Notes under the pieces: generated by a model
Database searches by the model: none
What the model saw: the letters and a program-made list of their open reading frames with translations, nothing else
What the model was told of the DNA's origin: nothing
Source of the DNA: Vibrio gigantis
GTDB taxonomy: Bacteria > Pseudomonadota > Gammaproteobacteria > Enterobacterales > Vibrionaceae
Reading direction: 5' to 3'
Assembly (NCBI RefSeq): GCF_024347515.1
Contig: NZ_AP025492.1
Span: forward strand, 868,001 to 932,000
DNA length: 64,000 nt
Shown: piece by piece, positions 45,746 to 56,040 of the stretch
How positions within the stretch are numbered: position 1 is the stretch's first letter
Layout of the letters: each line of letters begins with the position of its first letter
Position numbers and translations under genes: made by a program

Positions 45746-46234
45746 ATGGCCGAAGAACAAGATGCACCTAAAGGGAAGAGCAAACTCCTTATAATCATTA
45801 TTGCCGTAGTTGTATTACTGCTTGGTGTAGGTGGTGCGCTGCTCTTTTTCTTGGGTTCCGATGATGATGCTTCTGAATCTCCGTCTCAGCCAGCAACTGC
45901 TGTGGTCGCGGCAGAACCCGTTATGTATGTTAATATTCCTCAGCCCTTTTTGTTCAATGTGACAGGTGACAAAAAAAATCGCCTAGTTCAGATAAAAGCA
46001 CAGCTGATGGTACGTGGCAGCAAGAATGAAGACTTGGCTCGTTACCACTCTCCACTCGTGGAAAGTACGTTATTGGCCACGTTCGCCTCGGCAACGGTCG
46101 ATCAATTACGTTCTCCAACTGGGCGAGTTGAACTGCGTAATAAGGCAACGGAAGATATCAAAGCAAGTCTGACTCAAGCTGTTGGCCAGCCTGTGATTGA
46201 AAAAGTGCTATTCACTGATTTTGTGATTCAGTAG
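45746..46234 (+). CDS. fliL: Flagellar basal body-associated protein FliL
   Basis: A 162-residue single-pass inner-membrane protein: a short basic cytoplasmic tail, a membrane helix (about 15-38, LIIIIAVVVLLLGVGGALLF) and a periplasmic domain. In Vibrio FliL rings the stator and stabilises it under load. An AGGAAG stretch precedes the ATG. It is followed by fliM after 7 nt. Confidence 0.95.
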   Translation: MAEEQDAPKGKSKLLIIIIAVVVLLLGVGGALLFFLGSDDDASESPSQPATAVVAAEPVMYVNIPQPFLFNVTGDKKNRLVQIKAQLMVRGSKNEDLARYHSPLVESTLLATFASATVDQLRSPTGRVELRNKATEDIKASLTQAVGQPVIEKVLFTDFVIQ

Positions 46235-46241
46235 GTAATTT

Positions 46242-47285
46242 GTGACCGATTTATTAAGCCAAGACGAAATTGATGCGCTGTTACATGGCGTTGATGATGT
46301 TGAAGAAGTTGAAGATATTGTAGAAGCTGATAACGATAGTGCTGTCAATTTCGACTTCTCCTCACAAGACCGAATTGTTCGTGGTCGAATGCCGACCCTT
46401 GAACTTATTAACGAGCGATTCGCTCGTCATTTGCGTATCAGCTTGTTTAATATGTTGCGTAAAACGGCTGAAGTGTCGATAAACGGCGTACAGATGATGA
46501 AATTTGGTGAGTATCAAAACACACTGTATGTACCCACCAGTTTAAACATGGTTCGGTTCCGTCCGTTAAAAGGCACAGCGCTTATCACTATGGAAGCTCG
46601 ATTGGTTTTCATTCTCGTAGAGAACTTTTTTGGCGGCGATGGTCGTTTCCATGCCAAGATTGAAGGTCGTGAATTCACACCAACCGAAAGACGTATTATC
46701 CAGCTGCTGCTGAAGATTGTATTTGAAGATTACAAAGAAGCTTGGTCACCAGTAATGGGGGTTGAGTTTGAATATTTGGATTCTGAAGTGAACCCGAGTA
46801 TGGCGAATATTGTGAGCCCAACAGAAGTGATCGTAGTGAGTTCCTTCCATATTGAAGTGGATGGTGGTGGCGGTGACTTCCATGTGGTTATGCCTTACTC
46901 CATGGTAGAGCCTATTCGCGAACTGCTTGATGCGGGTGTTCAATCAGACAAAATGGAAACCGATGTTCGTTGGAGTACCGCACTGCGTGATGAGATCATG
47001 GATGTGCCAGTCAATTTCCGCGTGAACTTATTAGAACAAGATATCTCCCTGCGAGATCTGATGGAGCTGCGCCCTGGTGACGTTATCCCTATGAACATGC
47101 CTGAGCACGCGACGATGTTTGTCGAAGAACTGCCAACGTATCGTGTGAAAATGGGGCGTTCGGGTGAAAAACTTGCGGTACAGATTTCGGAAAAAATTCG
47201 AAGACCGAGTGTGGTCAAAACTGATCTCGCTTTTCTAGGCAAAGACTTAATGTCGGAGCTCGAAAACAGCGATGATGACGAATAG
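46242..47285 (+). CDS. fliM: Flagellar motor switch protein FliM
   Basis: A 347-residue C-ring protein. It opens with the CheY-P-binding peptide (DLLSQDEIDALLHGV), then the CheC-like middle domain, and ends in a FliN-like SPOA domain. The start is GTG 46242 behind TAGG. It should bind phospho-CheY made by the chemotaxis genes downstream. Confidence 0.97.
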   Translation: MTDLLSQDEIDALLHGVDDVEEVEDIVEADNDSAVNFDFSSQDRIVRGRMPTLELINERFARHLRISLFNMLRKTAEVSINGVQMMKFGEYQNTLYVPTSLNMVRFRPLKGTALITMEARLVFILVENFFGGDGRFHAKIEGREFTPTERRIIQLLLKIVFEDYKEAWSPVMGVEFEYLDSEVNPSMANIVSPTEVIVVSSFHIEVDGGGGDFHVVMPYSMVEPIRELLDAGVQSDKMETDVRWSTALRDEIMDVPVNFRVNLLEQDISLRDLMELRPGDVIPMNMPEHATMFVEELPTYRVKMGRSGEKLAVQISEKIRRPSVVKTDLAFLGKDLMSELENSDDDE

Positions 47286-47314
47286 CAAAATAGACAAAAG
47301 TATAGGAATTGGTA

Positions 47315-47725
47315 ATGGAACCTAGTGAAGATCAAAAGCTAGCAGACGAATGGGCTGCAGCACTTGGTGAAGACCCTTCAGCACCGTCAATTGATGTTGA
47401 TGATGTGCTTGCGGCGCCACTTGATGAGCTAACCGATTCATCATCTCCGATCTCTGAGGATGAGCGTCGTAAGCTGGATACCATTATGGATATTCCAGTG
47501 ACTATTTCGATGGAAGTTGGCCGCTCTCAGATCAGTATCCGTAACTTACTTCAATTGAACCAAGGCTCGGTTGTTGAGCTTGATCGAATTGCAGGTGAAT
47601 CACTAGATGTAATGGTTAACGGTACTCTGATTGCTCACGGTGAAGTGGTTGTAGTAAACGACAAATTTGGTATTCGTTTGACTGACGTTATTAGCCAAAC
47701 AGAACGAATTAAGAAGCTGCGTTAA
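47315..47725 (+). CDS. fliN: Flagellar motor switch protein FliN
   Basis: A 136-residue switch protein with a variable acidic N-terminus and a C-terminal SPOA domain (DIPVTISMEVGRSQISIRNL, then LNQGSVVELDRIAGE). The ATG at 47315 has AGGA 7 nt upstream; the reading frame extends two codons to a TTG that adds nothing. The stop overlaps the fliO ATG (TAATG). Confidence 0.95.
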   Translation: MEPSEDQKLADEWAAALGEDPSAPSIDVDDVLAAPLDELTDSSSPISEDERRKLDTIMDIPVTISMEVGRSQISIRNLLQLNQGSVVELDRIAGESLDVMVNGTLIAHGEVVVVNDKFGIRLTDVISQTERIKKLR

Positions 47726-48144
47726 TGAGCTTTTTGTCTCAAAGACTGTCGGGCCTGTTAAGAGGGTGCTTGGGAGTAGGGCTAATATTTACTCCTTCGA
47801 TTGCCTTTGCTGCAACGCCGCCTTCTCTCGATTTAGCGACCACCTTTGGGTCGCTAATTTTCGTTATAGCCTTTATTTTATTCATAGCTTGGTTACTCAA
47901 GCGCATGCAAGTGCCTGCGATGTCGAATCAACAAGGTTTGGCGATTGTTAGGCAAATCCCCGTAGGTACCAAAGAGCGTATCGCTATTGTGCAAGCGGGT
48001 GACGAACAATTCTTGGTAGGGATTACCACACAATCGATTCAGCTGATCTCTAAGCTCGATAAACCTCTTACTCAGGAGATGCTGGAAAAAAGTACATTTT
48101 CAAGTCAGCTTTCCCAGCTAATAAAAAAAGATGCAAACAAGTAA
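47725..48144 (+). CDS. fliO: Flagellar biosynthesis protein FliO
   Basis: A 139-residue membrane protein with a signal-like first hydrophobic segment (ending near SIAFAA), a second transmembrane helix (about 43-62, [20 protein letters not shown]) and a cytoplasmic FliO domain ([16 protein letters not shown] block). It helps assemble FliP in the export gate. It overlaps fliN by one base and fliP by 14 nt. Confidence 0.92.
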   Translation: MSFLSQRLSGLLRGCLGVGLIFTPSIAFAATPPSLDLATTFGSLIFVIAFILFIAWLLKRMQVPAMSNQQGLAIVRQIPVGTKERIAIVQAGDEQFLVGITTQSIQLISKLDKPLTQEMLEKSTFSSQLSQLIKKDANK

Positions 48145-49060
48145 CGGACTTTTGAACTCATCTTACTTTCACCAGGCCGGAGCTTTCCGTGCGGTGAAAG
48201 TGCTGTTGGTTCATCTCACTCTCCTATGCTCAATCGTATTCAGTGTGTCGGTATTTGCACAAGCTGAAGATGGAACCGTCATTCCAGCGAGTACCGCTGG
48301 ATCGGAATCGGTGACCATCAGCACGATGGAACAAGACCAAGCTAAATCGACAACCATGACAACTGGCAGTTTAACCGGCAATGGTGGAGGCATACCTGCC
48401 TTTACCATGACAACCAATGCCAATGGTGGTGAAGACTACTCGATAAATCTACAGATCTTGGCCCTAATGACCATGCTTGGCTTCTTGCCGGCGATGGTGA
48501 TTTTGATGACGTCGTTTACCCGTATTGTGGTAGTGATGTCTATCTTGCGTCAGGCGATGGGTCTACAACAAACTCCGTCTAACCAAGTTATTATTGGTAT
48601 CGCGATATTTTTGACCTTCTTCATTATGTCGCCAGTCATTAACCAAGTTAACGAACAAGCAGTTCAGCCTTATCTTAATGAACAGATATCGGCACGACAG
48701 GCATTTGATGTTGCCCAAGGGCCGATCAAATCATTTATGCTCAAGCAGACTCGAATTAAAGATCTGGAGACTTTTGTTGAGATCTCAGGTGCGGAAGTGA
48801 CCAACCCTGAAGATGTTTCTATGGCAGTGCTAATTCCTGCGTTTATCACTTCTGAACTCAAAACGGCCTTCCAGATTGGCTTTATGTTGTTCTTACCGTT
48901 TCTGATCATCGATTTGGTGGTGGCGTCGGTATTGATGGCGATGGGTATGATGATGTTGTCACCAATGATTGTATCTTTGCCGTTCAAGCTAATGCTGTTT
49001 GTCCTTGTTGATGGTTGGAACTTGATACTCTCCACACTCGCCGGCAGTTTTGCCTTGTAG
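48131..49060 (+). CDS. fliP: Flagellar type III export gate protein FliP
   Basis: A 309-residue inner-membrane protein with a cleavable signal (about 20-45, ending FSVSVFAQA), a Thr/Ser-rich periplasmic stretch, and the conserved core with [20 protein letters not shown]. It makes the gate pore with FliQ and FliR. The start at 48131 lies inside fliO; an internal GTG could give a shorter signal peptide, so the exact start is uncertain. Confidence 0.93.
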   Translation: MQTSNGLLNSSYFHQAGAFRAVKVLLVHLTLLCSIVFSVSVFAQAEDGTVIPASTAGSESVTISTMEQDQAKSTTMTTGSLTGNGGGIPAFTMTTNANGGEDYSINLQILALMTMLGFLPAMVILMTSFTRIVVVMSILRQAMGLQQTPSNQVIIGIAIFLTFFIMSPVINQVNEQAVQPYLNEQISARQAFDVAQGPIKSFMLKQTRIKDLETFVEISGAEVTNPEDVSMAVLIPAFITSELKTAFQIGFMLFLPFLIIDLVVASVLMAMGMMMLSPMIVSLPFKLMLFVLVDGWNLILSTLAGSFAL

Positions 49061-49071
49061 CTGGGGGAATA

Positions 49072-49341
49072 ATGAATCCTGAAATATTCGTAGAGTTGTT
49101 CCGAGATGCCCTTTGGATGGTATTAATCATGGTTTGCGCCATCATTATTCCTAGCCTGCTGATCGGTTTGGTTGTCGCTGTTTTCCAAGCCGCGACTTCT
49201 ATCAACGAACAAACACTGAGTTTCCTGCCACGTTTGATCGTAACTTTGTTGGCGTTGATGCTATTCGCACACTGGATGACCCAGATGATGATGGAGTTCT
49301 TTTTCGAGCTCATCGAACGCTTGCCGCAAGTTCTGTATTAA
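49072..49341 (+). CDS. fliQ: Flagellar export gate protein FliQ
   Basis: An 89-residue protein with two membrane helices and the FliQ start MNPEIFVELFRDALWMVLIM. The ATG at 49072 is preceded by GGGGGA. It is part of the FliPQR gate. Confidence 0.96.
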   Translation: MNPEIFVELFRDALWMVLIMVCAIIIPSLLIGLVVAVFQAATSINEQTLSFLPRLIVTLLALMLFAHWMTQMMMEFFFELIERLPQVLY

Positions 49342-49347
49342 ACCGAG

Positions 49348-50130
49348 ATGGAATACCCAACGAGCCTTGTACTAGAGTGGTTAGCCAATTATTTTTGGCC
49401 ATACACTCGCATCTCAGCAATGCTGATGGTGATGACGGTAACAGGGGCACGCTTTGTGTCTCCGCGCATTCGTCTGTATCTAGGTTTGGCGATCACTTTT
49501 GCAGTAATGCCCGCGATTCCTGCCGTGCCCAAAGAGATTGAACTTCTGTCCTTCCAAGGCTTCCTAACTGTCTTCGAACAAGTCGTGATTGGTGTTGCCA
49601 TGGGTTTTGTTACTCAGTTCATGATTCAGACCTTCGTCATGCTCGGCCAGATCTTGGGTATGCAATCAAGCTTGGGCTTCGCCTCAATGGTTGACCCGGC
49701 TAACGGGCAAAACACGCCTGTACTTGGTCAACTGTTCATGTTGCTTGCGACTATGTTCTTTTTGGCGACCGATGGTCACTTGAAAATGTTGCAGCTGGTG
49801 GTGTTTAGCTTTAAGACATTGCCGATTGGTAGTGGAGCGTTGACCTCAGTGGATTTTCGAGAGCTCGCATTGTGGCTCGGCATCATGTTCAAAACGGCAT
49901 TGGCGATGTCCTTGTCGGGGATTATCGCGCTGCTAACGATTAACCTTTCTTTTGGCGTAATGACGCGTGCGGCACCTCAGTTAAACATCTTTTCTTTGGG
50001 TTTTGCATTTGCGCTACTCGTGGGTCTGTTACTTTGTTGGTACATCCTTGGCGGCTTGTATAGTCACTATGAGCTATTTTGGATGCAAGGTGAGCAACAG
50101 ATATGTCGTCTAATCCGGTTAGATTGCTAG
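49348..50130 (+). CDS. fliR: Flagellar export gate protein FliR
   Basis: A 260-residue multi-spanning membrane protein with the family block GFVTQFMIQTFVMLGQILGM (about 90-110) and MQSSLGFASMVDPANGQ. It completes the gate with FliP and FliQ. It lies 6 nt after fliQ and 9 nt before flhB. Confidence 0.96.
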   Translation: MEYPTSLVLEWLANYFWPYTRISAMLMVMTVTGARFVSPRIRLYLGLAITFAVMPAIPAVPKEIELLSFQGFLTVFEQVVIGVAMGFVTQFMIQTFVMLGQILGMQSSLGFASMVDPANGQNTPVLGQLFMLLATMFFLATDGHLKMLQLVVFSFKTLPIGSGALTSVDFRELALWLGIMFKTALAMSLSGIIALLTINLSFGVMTRAAPQLNIFSLGFAFALLVGLLLCWYILGGLYSHYELFWMQGEQQICRLIRLDC

Positions 50131-50139
50131 GAGGCTGAA

Positions 50140-51270
50140 ATGGCAGAGTCAGACGGTCAAGAACGCACAGAAGACGCCACGCCCAAACGCTTGCAACAGG
50201 CCAAAGAGAAAGGGCAGGTTGCAAGGTCAAAAGAGCTAGCGTCAGCATCGGTATTGATAGTCGGTGCGATTTCTTTAATGTGGTTTGGCGAATCGATGGC
50301 GAAAGGTCTATTCGAGGCTATGCAACGCCTGTTTTCTCTGAGCCGCGATGAGATCTTCGATACCAATAAGCTCCTCGAAATTGCCGGTGGTGCACTGGTG
50401 AATTTACTGTTTCCGCTGTTTTTGATTCTAATAACCTTATTTGTTGCTGCGGTCATTGGTGCGGCAGGTGTCGGTGGGATTAACTTTTCGATGCAAGCCG
50501 CGATGCCCAAGGCATCTAAGCTGAATCCACTCAGTGGTATTAAGCGTATGTTTGGCCTGCAAAGTTGGGTTGAGCTGCTCAAATCAATCCTGAAAGTAGC
50601 GCTTGTATCAGGGATGGCGATTTATCTGATTCAAGCCTCTCAGCACGATTTAATGCAGCTGAGCATGGATGTGTATCCGCAGAATATCTTTCATGCTTTG
50701 GATATCTTGCTTAACTTTATCCTGTTGATCAGCTGTTCTTTGCTGATCGTGGTCGCCATTGATATCCCATTCCAGATTTGGCAGCACGCCGATCAGCTAA
50801 AGATGACCAAACAAGAAGTGAAAGACGAATTCAAAGATACTGAAGGTAAACCGGAAGTGAAAGGTCGAATTCGTATGCTTCAAAGGGAGGCGGCTCAGCG
50901 TCGCATGATGGCTGATGTACCTCAAGCGGACGTGATTGTGACCAACCCAGAGCACTTTTCAGTGGCGCTGCGCTATAAACAGAATCAAGACAAAGCACCA
51001 ATTGTGGTCGCTAAAGGTGTCGATCACATGGCGATGAAGATTCGAGAGATCGCGCGTGAAAATGACATCTATATCGTTCCTGCGCCGCCATTGGCGAGGG
51101 CGCTTTACCACACCACTGAACTAGAACAACAAATTCCTGACGGTCTGTTTACGGCAGTCGCACAAGTACTTGCATATGTTTTCCAGCTTAAGCAGTACCG
51201 AAAACGAGGTGGTGAGAGACCAAAACTGCAAGATTCTAATATGCCGATCCCACCTGATTTGCGTCATTAG
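50140..51270 (+). CDS. flhB: Flagellar export switch protein FlhB
   Basis: A 376-residue protein with a basic N-terminus (ERTEDATPKRLQQAKEKGQV), four membrane helices and a cytoplasmic autocleavage domain. The cleavage motif, NPTH in many relatives, reads NPEH here (Asn269-Pro270-Glu271-His272). It works with FliK to change export specificity. It is last in the fliK operon. Confidence 0.96.
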   Translation: MAESDGQERTEDATPKRLQQAKEKGQVARSKELASASVLIVGAISLMWFGESMAKGLFEAMQRLFSLSRDEIFDTNKLLEIAGGALVNLLFPLFLILITLFVAAVIGAAGVGGINFSMQAAMPKASKLNPLSGIKRMFGLQSWVELLKSILKVALVSGMAIYLIQASQHDLMQLSMDVYPQNIFHALDILLNFILLISCSLLIVVAIDIPFQIWQHADQLKMTKQEVKDEFKDTEGKPEVKGRIRMLQREAAQRRMMADVPQADVIVTNPEHFSVALRYKQNQDKAPIVVAKGVDHMAMKIREIARENDIYIVPAPPLARALYHTTELEQQIPDGLFTAVAQVLAYVFQLKQYRKRGGERPKLQDSNMPIPPDLRH

Positions 51271-51365
51271 ATCAATTGCTTGAGCTCTGCGTGATGAACC
51301 CTGATAATAGCAAGCTAGCTAATCTTCCTTTTATTGAGGTGATGGCAATAATTTGACGTGAGATG

Positions 51366-51384
51366 TTGGTACAGTGTTTGCTGT
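51366..51384 (+). promoter_or_regulatory. Sigma-54 promoter for the flhA-flhF-flhG-fliA-che operon
   Basis: TTGGTACAGTGTTTGCTGT has GG at 51368-51369 and GC at 51380-51381, 10 nt apart. It lies about 100 nt before flhA. Confidence 0.8.
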
Positions 51385-51482
51385 AGTAAGCCTGAACATT
51401 ATAAGCCCATAGCAAAACAGCCCTGACTAAGATCTAATCCACTTCTTCAGAGAGCTACAACATAGCGAAACTGTCTAGATTT

Positions 51483-53582
51483 ATGAAATTCTCCCTGCCT
51501 TTTGCGGACAAGCTGCCTAAAATCCCAAACCGTGCCATGCCTGCGATTGGTGCACCTGTTATGGTACTTGCAACGCTTGCTATGGTGGTGTTGCCCATTC
51601 CAGCTTTCTTGCTGGATATGTTCTTCACCTTCAACATTGCACTGTCTATGGTTGTGCTATTGGTATCGGTTTATACCCGTAGGCCTTTAGACTTCGCTGC
51701 ATTCCCAACCGTCCTGTTGATTGCGACTTTGCTTCGATTGGCCTTGAACGTAGCTTCTACTCGTGTGGTTCTGCTGCATGGTCATGAAGGTGGTGACGCG
51801 GCCGGTAACGTAATTGAAGCCTTTGGTAACGTGGTTATCGGTGGTAACTACGCGGTTGGTTTGGTGGTGTTTTTGATTCTGATGATCATCAACTTTATGG
51901 TTGTAACCAAAGGTGCGGGTCGTATCTCTGAAGTAAGCGCACGTTTCACCTTGGACGCCTTACCGGGTAAACAGATGGCAATTGATGCCGACTTGAACGC
52001 AGGTTTGATCGACCAAGATCAGGCGCGTCTGCGACGTTTTGAAGTCACCAAAGAAGCCGATTTCTACGGTTCGATGGACGGTGCATCTAAATTTGTTAAA
52101 GGCGATGCGATCGCTGGTATCTTAATCTTATTCATCAACATCATTGGTGGCTTGAGCATTGGTATGGCTCAGTTCGACCTTGGTTTTGGTGAAGCAATCG
52201 AAATCTACACATTATTGACTATCGGTGATGGTCTGGTTGCACAAATCCCATCATTATTACTGTCTATTGCGGCTGCGATGATGGTAACGCGTCAAAATAC
52301 TGATGAAGACATGGGGCAACAGCTCGTCTTCCAGATGTTCGACAATCCAAAAGCCTTGATGATCACTGCCGCTATTCTTGGCATCATGGGTATTGTTCCA
52401 GGTATGCCACACTTCTCGTTCTTGAGCCTTGCAATCGTTGCGGGCGCGGGCGCGTATTACATCGATAAAAAGAACAAGAAGAAGGCGGAAGAACCTAACC
52501 TTCCCGCGACGGTTGAAGCGAATGGAGAAGTAGGCTCTCAGAAAGAGCTTTCTTGGGATGATGTTCAGCCGGTTGATATTATTGGCTTAGAAGTGGGTTA
52601 CCGTTTGATTCCTTTGGTGGATAGAGACCAAGGGGGAGAACTGCTTGAACGCGTGAAAGGGGTGCGTAAGAAGCTATCTCAAGACTTTGGTTTCTTGATC
52701 CCAGCCGTACACATTCGCGATAACCTCGAACTGACACCAAACAGCTACCGAATTACCTTGATGGGTGTTGCGGTGGGTGAGGCTGAGATAAAGCCTGACA
52801 TGGAGCTCGCGATTAACCCGGGTCAAGTCTACGGGATGATTGATGGCGAGCCGACAATTGATCCTGCTTTTGGCCTTGAAGCGGTATGGATTCGCGAAGA
52901 ACAGCGTGAACACGCACAAGCTCTAGGCTATACCGTTGTCGATTCTTCAACAGTACTTGCTACACATCTTAGCCAGTTATTAACGAACAACGCATCGCAG
53001 CTTATTGGTCACGAAGAGGTTCAGAACTTGCTTGAGATGCTCAGTCGATCAACACCTAAGTTGGTGGAAGGCTTTGTACCGGATCAATTACAGTTGGGGG
53101 TTGTCGTAAAAGTACTCCAGAACCTATTGAATGAAGCGATCCCAATTCGTGATATTCGGACCATTGTCCAAACTTTGTCGGAGTATTCAGGTAAGAGTCA
53201 AGAACCTGACATACTTACAGCGGCGGTTCGTATCTCATTGAAACGATTAATTGTTCAAGAAATCAATGGCATAGAGCCGGAGTTGCCGGTGATAACCTTG
53301 ATTCCTGAGCTGGAACAAATCTTGCATCAAACCATGCAGGCATCCGGCGGAGAATCTGCTGGTATTGAACCTGGTTTAGCCGAACGTTTACAGACCTCCC
53401 TCAGCCACGCTACACAAGAGCAAGAGCTGAAGGGTGAGCCCGCGGTGTTGCTGACCTCTGGCGTGTTGCGTTCGACTCTGGCTAAGTTCGTGAAGAACAC
53501 GATCCCAAGCTTAAGAGTATTATCTTACCAAGAAATACCGGACGAAAAGCAGATACGTATAGTACAAGCTGTTGGTAATTAA
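51483..53582 (+). CDS. flhA: Flagellar export gate protein FlhA
   Basis: A 699-residue protein: the N-terminal half has about eight membrane helices with the conserved FHIPEP-type loop (RISEVSARFTLDALPGKQMA), and the C-terminal half is the cytoplasmic domain that docks chaperone-substrate pairs. It heads a large operon that runs to the chemotaxis genes. flhF follows after 27 nt. Confidence 0.97.
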   Translation: MKFSLPFADKLPKIPNRAMPAIGAPVMVLATLAMVVLPIPAFLLDMFFTFNIALSMVVLLVSVYTRRPLDFAAFPTVLLIATLLRLALNVASTRVVLLHGHEGGDAAGNVIEAFGNVVIGGNYAVGLVVFLILMIINFMVVTKGAGRISEVSARFTLDALPGKQMAIDADLNAGLIDQDQARLRRFEVTKEADFYGSMDGASKFVKGDAIAGILILFINIIGGLSIGMAQFDLGFGEAIEIYTLLTIGDGLVAQIPSLLLSIAAAMMVTRQNTDEDMGQQLVFQMFDNPKALMITAAILGIMGIVPGMPHFSFLSLAIVAGAGAYYIDKKNKKKAEEPNLPATVEANGEVGSQKELSWDDVQPVDIIGLEVGYRLIPLVDRDQGGELLERVKGVRKKLSQDFGFLIPAVHIRDNLELTPNSYRITLMGVAVGEAEIKPDMELAINPGQVYGMIDGEPTIDPAFGLEAVWIREEQREHAQALGYTVVDSSTVLATHLSQLLTNNASQLIGHEEVQNLLEMLSRSTPKLVEGFVPDQLQLGVVVKVLQNLLNEAIPIRDIRTIVQTLSEYSGKSQEPDILTAAVRISLKRLIVQEINGIEPELPVITLIPELEQILHQTMQASGGESAGIEPGLAERLQTSLSHATQEQELKGEPAVLLTSGVLRSTLAKFVKNTIPSLRVLSYQEIPDEKQIRIVQAVGN

Positions 53583-53609
53583 GCCGCCTAATTAGAACGG
53601 ACGATCGAA

Positions 53610-55139
53610 TTGAAAATTAAACGATTTTTTGCAAAAGATATGCGAACGGCCTTGCTCCAAGTTAAAGAAGAACTTGGTTCGGAAGCGGTGATCATGTCTA
53701 ACAAAAAGGTCGCAGGTGGCGTGGAAATTGTTGCCGCTATTGATGGTGAAACCAGCCCGTCGACAGCGAGCCAGAGACCAAATAAACCTCAGCAGCCTGC
53801 ACAAAGCCAATATACGCAAATGGCCGCGCCCACAGCTCCTGCAGGGCGACGTCAACTAGACGATGATAAGGTTAGCCTACAGTCGAATGCTGAAGGTGGA
53901 CGTTCAATGACCAAGCGCTTTGCGAATATGCTAAAGCAATACAGTCATGGCGCCGATGATGAGCCACAACATCGTGCTGAAAATGAAGATTCATTGTCAG
54001 CATTGCTGAATCGCCAATCAAGCACGGGTCATAAACCTCATAGTCATCATCAGGCACAAGGCAATCAGCAATCTCACGGAAATCTTGATTCCGCCTTTGC
54101 TCGTGAAACGGGGTTGTCTAAGTTGATTGCTGAAGACCGCAGAGTAGAGCGCCCAGCACCTCGTCTGGATCCTACTCGATATGATCGTGGTCGAGAGAAT
54201 ACTCAGTCCAAGGGTTCAGATACTGAAATGGAAACGATGCGCGAAGAGATGACCTCAATTCGTCGTCTGTTAGAACATCAAGTATCCGGGCTAATGTGGC
54301 AAGAAGTTGAGCGTCGTGAGCCGCTTAGAGCAATGCTTATTAAGCGCCTTGAGCGTATGGGTGTTTCTGCAGAGCTTGCCGATCAAATGGCCTGCTACAT
54401 CCCTGAAGATACCAAACCAGCGCGAGCATGGAAGGCTTTGTTAGCTCTGGTTGCTGACCAAATCTCCGTAACACAAAAAGATATTTTAAAACGCGGCGGT
54501 ATTGTGGCTCTACTTGGCCCTACCGGTGTGGGTAAAACAACGACGGTTGCAAAGCTAGCGGCACGTGCTGCGATGGAATATGGCGCTGATAACGTCGCAC
54601 TGGTGACAACTGACACATATCGTATAGGTGCACATGAGCAGTTATCGATCTATGGTCGAATTATGGGTTGTCCTGTAAGAGTTGCTAAAGATTCTAGCGA
54701 ACTGGCCGATGTAATATATCAATTACGTAATCGTCGCCTGATTCTGGTCGATACTGCAGGCATGGGACAACGAGATGTTCGCCTATCTGAGCAGTTAGAC
54801 ACATTGATGCAAGAGAGTGGTTCCGTTATCAATAGTTACCTTGTGTTGCCTGCAACTGCACAACGCAAAGTGCTGCAAGAAACAATTGAACATTTTAGAA
54901 GAATCCCGTTGTCGGGATGCATCATGACTAAGCTGGATGAATCCCTAAGTCTAGGTGAATTCATCAGTGTCGTAATACAAAATGCATTACCAGTTGCTTA
55001 CATAGCAAATGGTCAACGAGTTCCTGAAGATATCGTTATAGCTCAGCCAAAGTACATGATTGCGAAGGCCAATGAGCTATTAGAAAAATCTACAGAGAAT
55101 GAACCTCATTACTGGAATAGCGATTCTGAAGGGCTCTAG
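53610..55139 (+). CDS. flhF: Polar flagellar placement GTPase FlhF
   Basis: A 509-residue SRP-type GTPase. The N-terminal B domain (MKIKRFFAKDMRTALLQVKE, initiated at TTG 53610) and a disordered His/Gln-rich linker precede the NG domain with GPTGVGKTTTVAKLA (about 303-318), VTTDTYRIGAHEQL and VDTAGMGQRD. It recruits the first basal-body parts to the cell pole. The TTG start fits the family N-terminus though the ribosome site is weak. Confidence 0.95.
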   Translation: MKIKRFFAKDMRTALLQVKEELGSEAVIMSNKKVAGGVEIVAAIDGETSPSTASQRPNKPQQPAQSQYTQMAAPTAPAGRRQLDDDKVSLQSNAEGGRSMTKRFANMLKQYSHGADDEPQHRAENEDSLSALLNRQSSTGHKPHSHHQAQGNQQSHGNLDSAFARETGLSKLIAEDRRVERPAPRLDPTRYDRGRENTQSKGSDTEMETMREEMTSIRRLLEHQVSGLMWQEVERREPLRAMLIKRLERMGVSAELADQMACYIPEDTKPARAWKALLALVADQISVTQKDILKRGGIVALLGPTGVGKTTTVAKLAARAAMEYGADNVALVTTDTYRIGAHEQLSIYGRIMGCPVRVAKDSSELADVIYQLRNRRLILVDTAGMGQRDVRLSEQLDTLMQESGSVINSYLVLPATAQRKVLQETIEHFRRIPLSGCIMTKLDESLSLGEFISVVIQNALPVAYIANGQRVPEDIVIAQPKYMIAKANELLEKSTENEPHYWNSDSEGL

Positions 55140-55152
55140 GCGGCGGATAAAT

Positions 55153-56040
55153 ATGAATGAAAATATGATACATGATCAAGCTAGCGGCCTCCGTCGCTTA
55201 ACCAAGCCTTCACTCACAAAAGTTATTGCTGTAACCGGTGGTAAGGGAGGTGTTGGTAAATCTAATGTGACGTTAGGTATGGCCATTTGCATGGCGCGCC
55301 AAGGCAAAAAAGTTATGGTGCTAGATGCCGATTTAGGGTTAGCTAACGTCGATATCATGCTGGGTATTCGTTCTAAACGAAATCTTGGGCATGTGTTGGC
55401 TGGCGAATGTGAACTTAAGGATGCGATTGTCGAAGGGCCGCACGGAATTAAAATTATTCCAGCAACATCGGGCACACAAAGCATGACTGAACTTTCACAC
55501 GCACAGCATGCCGGTTTGATTCGTGCATTCGGTTCACTTGAAGACGAGATGGACATCTTGTTAGTTGATACCGCAGCCGGTATTTCGGACATGGTGATCA
55601 GCTTCTCAAGAGCTGCGCAAGATGTGGTTGTTGTGGTATGTGATGAACCTACCTCGATCACAGATGCATATGCTTTGATTAAACTTTTGAGCAGAGAACA
55701 CCAAGTTCAGCGATTCAAAGTTGTTGCAAATATGGTCAGAAGCTACCGCGAAGGCCGAGAATTATTTGCAAAGTTGACTTTGGTCACAGAGCGCTTCTTG
55801 AATGTGAGCCTCGAACTCGTAGCATGTATTCCTTTAGATGATAAAGTACGTCAATCAGTCAAGAGACAGAAAATCGTAGTCGATGCGTTTCCTCGCTCTC
55901 CAGCTGCATTGGCAATCAGCTCTTTGGCTAATAAAGCATTGACCTGGCCAATACCAAAAACGCCGAGTGGACACTTGGAGTTCTTTGTTGAAAGGCTACT
56001 GAATCGTACTGAATTTATAGAGGAACCATTTGGTGAATAA
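55153..56040 (+). CDS. flhG: Flagellar number regulator FlhG (FleN), MinD-like ATPase
   Basis: A 295-residue ParA/MinD-family ATPase with deviant Walker A KGGVGKSN (31-38) and DADLGLANVDIMLG. It restrains FlhF and FlrA so that a single polar flagellum forms. The ATG at 55153 gives the family length; an ATG further upstream lies within flhF. It overlaps fliA by 8 nt. Confidence 0.95.
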   Translation: MNENMIHDQASGLRRLTKPSLTKVIAVTGGKGGVGKSNVTLGMAICMARQGKKVMVLDADLGLANVDIMLGIRSKRNLGHVLAGECELKDAIVEGPHGIKIIPATSGTQSMTELSHAQHAGLIRAFGSLEDEMDILLVDTAAGISDMVISFSRAAQDVVVVVCDEPTSITDAYALIKLLSREHQVQRFKVVANMVRSYREGRELFAKLTLVTERFLNVSLELVACIPLDDKVRQSVKRQKIVVDAFPRSPAALAISSLANKALTWPIPKTPSGHLEFFVERLLNRTEFIEEPFGE

